Of a stretch of DNA of 43,567 nt, positions 7,293-13,515 are shown one piece after another; the stretch's first letter is position 1, and every line of letters starts with the position of its first letter. Under the pieces are notes generated by a model. The model did not search any database. It saw only the letters and a program-made list of their open reading frames with translations, and was not told where the DNA came from. Where the stretch lies: the NCBI RefSeq assembly GCF_030164465.1, contig NZ_JASNJE010000036.1, forward strand, positions 1 to 43,567, read 5' to 3'. The stretch comes from Sedimentitalea xiamensis (GTDB lineage Bacteria; Pseudomonadota; Alphaproteobacteria; Rhodobacterales; Rhodobacteraceae). The position numbers and the translations under genes were made by a program.

Positions 7293-7320
7293 GCCCCGCA
7301 CCGGCGCTGCGGTGCGGGGC
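7293..7320 (-). terminator. GC-rich hairpin between parB and the downstream gene
   Basis: Arms gccccgcacc (7293-7302) and ggtgcggggc (7311-7320), extendable by one pair, enclose a 6-nt loop. It lies 10 bp past the parB stop (7331) and 30 bp before the ATG at 7262. No T-run follows on the minus strand, so it may attenuate or protect the mRNA rather than terminate fully. Confidence 0.5.
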
Positions 7321-7330
7321 GACTGCTTGA

Positions 7331-9304
7331 TCAGGCCGCTTTGGCGACCCCGGTTTCATCTTCAGCCGTTTTGGCCTCGACGGTTTCGTTGACCTCAATG
7401 CCCGCCGTCTGCATCATCGGCGGGCACCAGGCCGCGACTGCCGCCCGCTGCGCATCCGTCAGCGTGGCGAAAGGCTCGGCGAAGAGCCTGTCGCAGAAGG
7501 CGACGACCTCCTTCTTGGTCGAGGAGGCCAGTGTCACCGCCTCCTGCGCGAGTCCGAGTTCCTCGCCGAGGATCTTCAGGAGCCACGCCTTCTTGAAGCG
7601 GCCCCAGAGCGCCGCGTTCGGCGTCCAGTGCGCCCGGATGTCCGGCATGATCTCGATCTCGAAGTCATGCATCAGGCTGTCGCGCTGCCGGTCCCGTTTG
7701 AGGCAGGATTGCGTGGTCGCCGCCGTGGCATAGGCCACGAGTTTCGCCTTCTCGCCCGCACCGAGCGCCCGGAAAAGCGCGAACTGGTCGGCGGGGGATC
7801 TCGCGTCATCCGCCCAGGACAGATCGAGCGCGTCATGGGCTTCGGCGACCTGCTCGAGCGAGGTTCCGTCGATCTCGTCCATCTTCGCGTGATTACGATA
7901 TTCCTGGCGGGTATCGACCTTGATCGCCTGGGTGACGCCCATGCCGTGACCCAGCACATCGGTGACCAGCTTGAAGAGCGTGAGGTCGAGCGTGGCCTCC
8001 GGATGCATCGCCATGGCCGCACCGAGCGCCATCGCCCGCTCGGTCTTCAGGTCCTCGGTCAGCGAAGCGGGATAGGTGATCTCGTCCGAGGCCGCTGCGC
8101 CACTCTCGCCCGGCGCGGCGGAAGTCTTGCCGGAGCTCTCCGCCTTGTTTTCGGGGCGCACCATTCCGACATGCAGGGAGATCTTGCCGTGCGACCAGGA
8201 GGCGATCACGCCGGATCGGGCAAGATCCTCGGCGCCATAGGCCTCCTGCAGTTCCCGTGCCTCTGCCTCCAACTCGTCCACGCGTTCGTAGAGTTCATTG
8301 TACGCCTCGTCCTCGAGCTCTTCGTTCTCCATCTCGCGCTCGAGTTTCTCAAGCCCGGCGGTGATCTCGTCCAGACGCTTCTGACCCTCCTCATCGGGTT
8401 CGACCGGACCCGGATAGACCCGGCCATAGTCCGCCATTGCGGCGTAATCGTAGCGGATCACCGCATCGGCCCAGGCAAAGCCCATCTCTGCCCGCGCCTC
8501 TTCGGCAGCAGCGGCGAGTTTTTCGAGGAGGATCGTCTCGACCAGTTCGGAATCTTCGAGCACCGAGTGCTCTTCGAGGAGATCGGCCGCGATGGCACCG
8601 CCGCGTGCCTCGTAGTCCTTCCGCACGAAAGCCCCGATATCGTCGCTGACCTGCACACCACGGGTCTTCAATGCCTGTCGGACCGTATAGGCCTGAGGAT
8701 AGCTGTCCTCTTTCGACAGCGCCTCGAAGACCTCGCGCTGCACCTCCTGGCTCGGGTGATCCGCAAAGGCCTTCATCGTGTCGAGCGTGATCGACTTGGC
8801 GCGGGCCGCGGCGCGGATGTCGGGATGGATCAGCCCGTAGCGCAGACGGCCTTTCACGGCGGCGACCGTGGTGCCGAAGATCCTGGCGATGGTCTCGGGG
8901 GTCTGACCGTCGACTTCCATCATCCGCGCGAAGGCCTCGAACTCGTCGATCGCGTTCATCGGGGCCTGGGTGATATTCTCGGCGAGCGACAGCGCGGTGG
9001 TCACATCGCAATCGTCGGGAACCAGGCGGCAGTCGATCTTGGTGCGATTGGTGAACCCCCTGGCCGCCTTGTCCGCGACAAGCTCCAGGAGCGCCGCATG
9101 GCGCCGGCCGCCGGCCAGCACCCCGAACTTGCCATCGATCTTCTGAACGAGCAGCGGCTGAAGAAGACCCAGCACGGCGATGCTGGCCTTCAGATGCGCG
9201 ATGTTCTCGGAGGCGTAGCTCTCCGGCGACCTGCTTCGCACGTTCGCGGGATGGGCGGCGAGATCGCCGATGGCGACGGAGATGGGCTTGAGGGCTTGTG
9301 TCAT
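7331..9304 (-). CDS. parB: ParB/RepB/Spo0J-family partition-like protein, long form
   Basis: 657 aa. Residues about 1-110 form the ParB N-terminal nuclease-like/CTP-binding domain, with the motifs GLLQPLLVQ, GVLAGGRRHAALL and ALSLAENITQAPMNAIDEFEAFARM. A helix-turn-helix follows (QTPETIARIFGTTVAAVKGRLRYG, about 135-160). A long acidic coiled-coil segment (EGQKRLDEITAGLEKLEREMENEELEDEAYNELYERVDELEAEARELQEAYG) and an extended C-terminus complete it. This long form is typical of alphaproteobacterial plasmids and integrative elements, where no ParA partner is adjacent. It may act as a DNA-binding or antirestriction-linked factor rather than a true segregation protein. The ATG at 9304 has AAAAGGA 7 nt upstream. 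A leader-element copy is about 190 bp upstream. Confidence 0.88.
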   Translation of the reverse strand: MTQALKPISVAIGDLAAHPANVRSRSPESYASENIAHLKASIAVLGLLQPLLVQKIDGKFGVLAGGRRHAALLELVADKAARGFTNRTKIDCRLVPDDCDVTTALSLAENITQAPMNAIDEFEAFARMMEVDGQTPETIARIFGTTVAAVKGRLRYGLIHPDIRAAARAKSITLDTMKAFADHPSQEVQREVFEALSKEDSYPQAYTVRQALKTRGVQVSDDIGAFVRKDYEARGGAIAADLLEEHSVLEDSELVETILLEKLAAAAEEARAEMGFAWADAVIRYDYAAMADYGRVYPGPVEPDEEGQKRLDEITAGLEKLEREMENEELEDEAYNELYERVDELEAEARELQEAYGAEDLARSGVIASWSHGKISLHVGMVRPENKAESSGKTSAAPGESGAAASDEITYPASLTEDLKTERAMALGAAMAMHPEATLDLTLFKLVTDVLGHGMGVTQAIKVDTRQEYRNHAKMDEIDGTSLEQVAEAHDALDLSWADDARSPADQFALFRALGAGEKAKLVAYATAATTQSCLKRDRQRDSLMHDFEIEIMPDIRAHWTPNAALWGRFKKAWLLKILGEELGLAQEAVTLASSTKKEVVAFCDRLFAEPFATLTDAQRAAVAAWCPPMMQTAGIEVNETVEAKTAEDETGVAKAA

Positions 9305-9495
9305 GGGATGTCCTTTTCTGGGTTCTGCGCCACCCGGACTTCCCGGGCGGCCTGACCGATCCCCGGATCCGGGAACCGCGAGCGTTTTCGAACCAACCTG
9401 ATCTTGCGCATCGCCGTCGCACCCGAGGCAGCGTTTGCACGGCAAACGCGTTCGGGAGCGAAAGGCGATCCAATCAGCTCGAAAACTGCTCACAA

Positions 9496-9520
9496 GGACA
9501 ACAGGCCCGCTTTTCCTTTC
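9496..9520 (-). repeat. Leader element copy B (upstream of parB)
   Basis: Minus-strand sequence begins GAAAGGAAAAGC and ends CCTGTTGTCC, closely matching copies C and D. It lies 191 bp upstream of the parB ATG and forms part of the hairpin at 9501-9539. Confidence 0.55.
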
Positions 9521-9539
9521 GGAGGGTCAGCGGGCCTGT
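9501..9539 (-). terminator. Hairpin after the DUF3768 gene, overlapping leader copy B
   Basis: Perfect 11-bp arms, acaggcccgct (9501-9511) and agcgggcctgt (9529-9539), enclose a 17-nt loop that carries the GAAAGGAAA part of the leader element. It lies 30 bp past the stop of the DUF3768 gene (9569) and could end that transcript or shape the parB leader. No clear T-run is visible. Confidence 0.45.
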
Positions 9540-9568
9540 CGGTGTTGAAAAGGGAGGTGAGCTTCACC

Positions 9569-9958
9569 CTACCAGTCATGCGCCATCATGATGGTCAGTA
9601 CACGCGTGATGGTCTTGGGGTTGTCGGGCGCCTCGGCACCGTAACGAAAGTCGGAGTCGGCCTCGTAGAGATCCACTTTCCAGAACACGGTTTCGCCGCG
9701 GATCGTGACCGCCCCGAAATCGTGCCAGCCCTCGGGATCATTCTCAGGCTCGAAGGTGTCGAATTCGCCCGTGGCCTTCACCGCCTCGGCCATGAAACCA
9801 TCGCCGGCCTCCATCAATGACCGTGTCACATGCATTCGCCCCTGGATCGGTTGATCGGGCGCAATGCCGAGACAGGCAGACCGGCGGAAGGCGTCGTTCT
9901 GCGCGGCGATGACGGTGGCATTCGGTCGGGGAAATTCTACGGATTCGGCATGGCTCAT
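9569..9958 (-). CDS. DUF3768-family protein
   Basis: 129 aa. The C-terminal half, DFGAVTIRGETVFWKVDLYEADSDFRYGAEAPDNPKTITRVLTIMMAHDW, is the diagnostic DUF3768 core, and the N-terminal NDAFRRSACLG is also typical of the family. These small cytoplasmic proteins are frequent on alphaproteobacterial plasmids next to ParB, ArdC and SLOG genes; their function is unknown. The ATG at 9958 is preceded by AAAGGA, and a leader-element copy lies 33 bp further upstream. A longer reading (from 10021) would translate the leader element and is unlikely. Confidence 0.85.
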   Translation of the reverse strand: MSHAESVEFPRPNATVIAAQNDAFRRSACLGIAPDQPIQGRMHVTRSLMEAGDGFMAEAVKATGEFDTFEPENDPEGWHDFGAVTIRGETVFWKVDLYEADSDFRYGAEAPDNPKTITRVLTIMMAHDW

Positions 9959-9991
9959 GGGTCTGTCCTTTCCAAATGGGTTGAAACCACC

Positions 9992-10016
9992 AGACCCGAA
10001 GCCAGCTTTTCCTTTC
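9992..10016 (-). repeat. Leader element copy C (upstream of the DUF3768 gene)
   Basis: Minus-strand sequence begins GAAAGGAAAAGCTGGC and ends TTCGGGTCT. It differs from copy D at about five of 25 positions. It lies 33 bp upstream of the ATG at 9958, in the gap after ardC. Confidence 0.6.
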
Positions 10017-10048
10017 ACCACGCCCTGCCAGCCGGAACAGCCCCGGCC

Positions 10049-10969
10049 TCAGGCGGCCTGTTCCCCCTGCCCCGCCTTCGACGCGGCGACGAGATAGTCG
10101 CAGGCGCGCTGCGCATCCGCCGCATGCTTGAAGATCGCCCGCTTGTCCGAGCGAAGCGCCCGCACCCAGTTGTCGAGATAGGCCGCGTTCAGCTCCAGCG
10201 TATGCGCGGAGAACCCAAGCTTCTGACCCAGAAACACCGTGCAGAGCTCGGCCACGATCTCTTCCCGTGCGTAGGCGGTGTTGCCGAACCGCGCATCGCC
10301 ATAGCTGCGGTTGAGACGATGCCGGGGTTTCGTCCAGTGACCCAGCTCGTGCCCCCAGACGGCGTAGAAATTGAGTGGGTTCTCGAAGAGCTCGATCGGC
10401 GGCAGGTAGATCTTGTCGAGTGCGGGAACGTAACAAGCTTCCCGGCCCGAAAAACTGACTGTCGCGCCGACCGCCTCCAAGAAGGCCTGCATATGCGGGA
10501 TCGGAGCGCGTTCGGGATATTCCCGCGCGTCCGGAGGCTCGGGATGGAACCGGGCGTCCAAGCCCTCGATCTGTTCCGCATTGAAGACGCGGTAGGACTT
10601 CATGAAGGGGATCGTTTTGGGATCATCCGTGTCCGCTTCGTCTTCGTGGGCGCCGTCCTCGCTGCCCCGTTCGGTGGTGCCGTAGTAGACGACAACCGAC
10701 GATTTTGAGCCCTTGATGATCTTCGCATCAAGCGCGTTCGCCTGCCTCAGCGTCATCCAGTAGGGCGAGGAATATCCGGCCATCATGGTACGGATGGTCA
10801 GCAGGAAGTTGTTGATGCCCTGGTAGGGCTCGCCGTTCTGGCGGAGGGGCACCGAACTGCCACCGACCCGCCAGGGTTTGCGCCAGGGCAGCACCCCCCG
10901 GTCGATGATCTCGATGAGTTCGTTGGTGATCGACGCTGCGGCGTCGAACCTGGGCTTTGATCTGGCCAT
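10049..10969 (-). CDS. ardC: ArdC-like antirestriction protein (ssDNA-binding plus zincin metallopeptidase)
   Basis: 306 aa. The N-terminal ArdC/DUF1738 domain carries ITNELIEIIDRGVLPWRKPW (about 14-33), NGEPYQGINNFLL and WMTLRQANALDAKIIKGSKSSVVVYYG, the family's single-stranded-DNA-binding core. The C-terminal zincin-like domain has HELGHW (H207, E208, H211), a zinc-binding site, followed by EEIVAELCTVFLGQKLGF. ArdC of IncW plasmids protects incoming single-stranded DNA during conjugation, and this protein probably does the same for its element. The ATG at 10969 is preceded by GGAGA. Leader copy D is about 144 bp upstream. The length matches the family (about 300 aa). Confidence 0.9.
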   Translation of the reverse strand: MARSKPRFDAAASITNELIEIIDRGVLPWRKPWRVGGSSVPLRQNGEPYQGINNFLLTIRTMMAGYSSPYWMTLRQANALDAKIIKGSKSSVVVYYGTTERGSEDGAHEDEADTDDPKTIPFMKSYRVFNAEQIEGLDARFHPEPPDAREYPERAPIPHMQAFLEAVGATVSFSGREACYVPALDKIYLPPIELFENPLNFYAVWGHELGHWTKPRHRLNRSYGDARFGNTAYAREEIVAELCTVFLGQKLGFSAHTLELNAAYLDNWVRALRSDKRAIFKHAADAQRACDYLVAASKAGQGEQAA

Positions 10970-11112
10970 GTGTGGTCTCCGATCTCTGGGGAAGCGCACG
11001 GTAGCCGCGCGCGGATCGAAGGACGGTTTGGGAAAGCAATCCCAATTTGGGGAGAGGCAGGATCCCTTCGGAACCCTGCCAGACCCCTTTCCCGCCTTCT
11101 CCGGATCCAACC

Positions 11113-11137
11113 GGACCCAAGGCCAGCTTTCACTTTC
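11113..11137 (-). repeat. Leader element copy D (upstream of ardC)
   Basis: Minus-strand sequence begins GAAAGTGAAAGCTGGC and ends CTTGGGTCC. It is the fourth copy of the element and lies 143 bp upstream of the ardC ATG. The 150-bp leader of this gene is otherwise without visible coding content. Confidence 0.55.
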
Positions 11138-11258
11138 TCGCGGCAGGAAGGCAAAGACCGGAGGGGCTCCTTACCGACAGCAGGTCGGCCCGTTCGGGGG
11201 AGCCGGAAATCAGGCGATCGATTGCCCGGTTTGTCTTGTGGGATCAGATCGGCGCGGC

Positions 11259-11708
11259 TCATACCGATAGCTGAGCGGCCATGGCCTCTTCCCGGTCGAA
11301 CGCTTCGCGCGCCTTGCGGATATCTTCATGGCGTTTGTCGGCCCAGACAATCAGCCCGGCCAGCGGTTCCAACACCGAGCGACCGAGATCCGTCAGGCGA
11401 TAATCGACCATCGGCGGCGTGGTCGGATAGACGGTCCTATCCACCAGGCCATCACGCTGCAGCGATCTCAGCGTCTGGGTCAGCATCCGCTTGGAAATGT
11501 CGCCGACCGCCTTGTTCAGTGCGCTGAACCGCTTCGGCTCCCGCGCAAGCAGCATGAGGATCAGCACCGACCATTTGTCGCCGGTGCGGTCCAGCACGTC
11601 ACGTACCGGGCAGTTCGAGGCGTCGACACCCTCGGCCTGCCAGGCCTCGAAGTGGCGGATGATCCCTTCGGGGACGTCAGGGAGGTTACTTTCCTGTTCC
11701 CTGGTCAT
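11259..11708 (-). CDS. HxlR-family transcriptional regulator
   Basis: 149 aa with the HxlR winged-helix core: CPVRDVLDRTGDKWSVLILMLLAREPKRFSALNKAVGDISKRMLTQTLRSLQRDGLVDRTVYPTTPPMVDYRLTDLGRSVL (about 32-115). Cys33 sits where redox-sensing HxlR/YodB/QorR members have their reactive cysteine. It diverges from a QorB-like quinone oxidoreductase gene. This mirrors the known QorR-type arrangement, in which the regulator represses the oxidoreductase until quinones or thiol-reactive compounds inactivate it. That role is inferred. A strong AAGGAGG site precedes the ATG at 11708. Confidence 0.88.
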   Translation of the reverse strand: MTREQESNLPDVPEGIIRHFEAWQAEGVDASNCPVRDVLDRTGDKWSVLILMLLAREPKRFSALNKAVGDISKRMLTQTLRSLQRDGLVDRTVYPTTPPMVDYRLTDLGRSVLEPLAGLIVWADKRHEDIRKAREAFDREEAMAAQLSV

Positions 11709-11805
11709 CTGAAACTGCCTCCTTACAATTCCTCACGGGAGTGGGTAACTGAAAGAGACCATACCCCATTTCTACACCATGTGCAAAGCGTGAAGGATAC
11801 CAACC

Positions 11806-12693
11806 ATGTCAGACCAGACAGCCAAATACCTCGTCACCGGCGCTTCGGGCCAACTCGGCAGCCTTGTCCTTGCCGATCTGGTGAAGAAGGTGCCGGCAGA
11901 AAACGTTGCCGCGCTGGTCAGACGACCGGAATCCGCAGCTCCCCTTGAGGCATTGAACATCGAGGTGCGCATTGGCGACTACGACGACCCGGTTGCGCTC
12001 GAACTGGCCTTCAAGGGCATCGACCGCCTGCTTCTGATCTCCGCGTCCGAAGTCGGCAAACGTACCGCCCAGCACAAGAACGCCATAGACGCCGCAAAAG
12101 CGGCAGGCGTCGGCTTTCTCGTCTATACGTCCATTCTGAGGGCCGACAGCACCCCGATCGGCCTCGCCGCCGAGCACAAGGCGACGGAAGAGGCGATCAA
12201 GGCTTCTGGCATCCCCCACGCGTTCTTGCGCAACGGTTGGTACACAGAGAACAAGACCGCCTCGATCGCCCCCGCACTGGAACATGGCGCCTATATCGGT
12301 TCGGCAGGAGAAGGACGTTTCTCCAGCGCGGCGCGGCAGGACTACGCCGAAGCCGCCGTTGCCGTTCTGACTGCTGAAACGCCCGAGCATGGCGCCGTCT
12401 ACGAGCTGGCCGGGGATGAAAGCTATTCAATGGCCGAGTTTGCTGCCGAGATTGCCAGCGCTGCCGGCAAGCCCGTCGCCTATGTCGACATGGGCGAGGT
12501 CGAGTTTGCCGGGGCGCTGGAGAGCGCGGGTTTGCCGGGCCCGATCGCGGCCATGCTCGCCGACAGCGATGCCAGTGCGGCGAAGGGGGCGCTTCAGGAC
12601 GACAGCCACACGCTGCAACGCCTGATCGGCCGGCCGACCACGCCCTGGGCCGAAACGGTGCGTGCCGCCGTCAAAGAGCTGACATTCGCCTGA
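11806..12693 (+). CDS. qorB: NAD(P)H:quinone oxidoreductase 2-like SDR (QorB/YtfG, NmrA-like)
   Basis: 295 aa. The N-terminal Rossmann motif YLVTGASGQLGSLVLADL (about 8-25) has the atypical-SDR GxxGxxG pattern. ALVRRPE marks the NADP-binding strand end. LVYTSILRADSTPIGLAAEHKATEEAIKASGIPHAFLRNGWYTEN is the NmrA/QorB substrate region, and there is no classical YxxxK. E. coli QorB reduces quinones with NAD(P)H, and the same role is likely here. It diverges from the HxlR regulator with a 97-bp shared control region. A truncated second quinone reductase follows by 51 bp, so the original operon probably had two reductases. Confidence 0.85.
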   Translation: MSDQTAKYLVTGASGQLGSLVLADLVKKVPAENVAALVRRPESAAPLEALNIEVRIGDYDDPVALELAFKGIDRLLLISASEVGKRTAQHKNAIDAAKAAGVGFLVYTSILRADSTPIGLAAEHKATEEAIKASGIPHAFLRNGWYTENKTASIAPALEHGAYIGSAGEGRFSSAARQDYAEAAVAVLTAETPEHGAVYELAGDESYSMAEFAAEIASAAGKPVAYVDMGEVEFAGALESAGLPGPIAAMLADSDASAAKGALQDDSHTLQRLIGRPTTPWAETVRAAVKELTFA

Positions 12694-12744
12694 AGCCGTA
12701 CCCGACATCGCCCAACCGGATCTCTAGATTCAAAGGAAAACATC

Positions 12745-12882
12745 ATGAAAGCAGTTCAGTTCAGTGAGTATGGCGGGCCTGAGGTCCTGAAAGTCGTCGA
12801 GGCCGAGGAACCGCATGCCGGCCCGGGCCAGGTGCGGATCGCCGTCCGGGCGGCCGGGGTTATCCGTGCCATGCTTGTCTGA
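12745..12882 (+). pseudogene. Zinc-type quinone oxidoreductase (MDR) gene truncated after about 39 codons
   Basis: The reading frame MKAVQFSEYGGPEVLKVVEAEEPHAGPGQVRIAVRAAGV is the classic N-terminus of a medium-chain dehydrogenase/quinone oxidoreductase. In the family RAAGV is followed by NPxDWK. Here it runs straight into six foreign codons (IRAMLV) and a TGA. The sequence from about 12862 belongs to an IS5-type transposase on the other strand. AAAGGA precedes the start. About 280 residues are missing, so the gene is dead. Confidence 0.85.
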
Positions 12883-13142
12883 ACACCAGCCGGAGCCACG
12901 GTGGATCTTCAGCCCCATGCTGTCCACGATCAGCGTGATCGGGCCGCTAGTCCCGCAGCCGTCCTGCACGATTTACAACCCTCCGCTCCGCCGCGATAGG
13001 GTTGAGAAATCCGGCCCCGGCCGCGCCATCGTCAAACCAGACCGTCACATCGCCGCGCTTCGTTATACTCGGCCCAGTTCGTGACACGGAACTTCGCCGC
13101 CGCGAACTTGTCCCGGCGTGCGGAATTGAATTTGTGCGGCAT
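12862..13142 (-). pseudogene. IS5-family transposase remnant (degenerate, internally deleted)
   Basis: From ATG at 13142 the minus strand reads MPHKFNSARRDKF...FRVTNWAEYNEA, the N-terminus of IS5/IS427-type transposases. A small deletion then shifts the frame to RGDVTVWFDDGAAGAG. After a large deletion it resumes as GPITLIVDSMGLKIHRGSGWCSDKHGT, the first catalytic-Asp region ('LIVDSTGLK'). The right part of the transposase is gone and the fragment abuts the truncated quinone oxidoreductase at about 12862. It has no intact ends or inverted repeats that I can find, and is a dead relic that marks a rearrangement point. Confidence 0.8.
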
Positions 13143-13515
13143 CCATGCTCAACCCTACCAATGCAGCACGAACCGGTAGCCGACTCCGGTCGTCCGTGCA
13201 ACAAGGTGGGGAATGTCGGTTAAATACTTGTGTAATATCCGAGTTTCGTTTCCGGCTCACGCGCCTTACCCGCGGACGCCGCATCGCGACCGCCCGAACC
13301 TTGGACCTGCGTGCGGCAAGGCGCGGATAAACCTCAAGTTGAACAAAATTCCTTTGTATCGTTAAGTGTCAGCCGCGGGATCAAAGATCCGGCGCGGTCG
13401 GAAAGCTGCTCGCTGCAGGGTTGATTGGATCTGCGATCGCGGGCAACCTGCACGGCAGATATTTCTCCTATGGGATGGCAGGGTATCGTTCTTTCTAGCC
13501 GCGGAGGACCGACTC
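13143..13515. other. Gene-free stretch upstream of the protease-like gene
   Basis: About 370 bp with no gene I can support. It holds a locally AT-rich patch near 13222-13245 and another near 13335-13365, either of which could contain a promoter. The frame of the downstream protein is open back to a GTG at 13366, but the residues encoded there look non-coding in character and the strong ribosome binding site is at 13503-13507. Confidence 0.4.

Noticed and set aside
7628-9355. A 575-codon open frame opposite parB
   Set aside because: The parB protein on the minus strand is well supported; the reverse frame is a codon-bias shadow without motifs.
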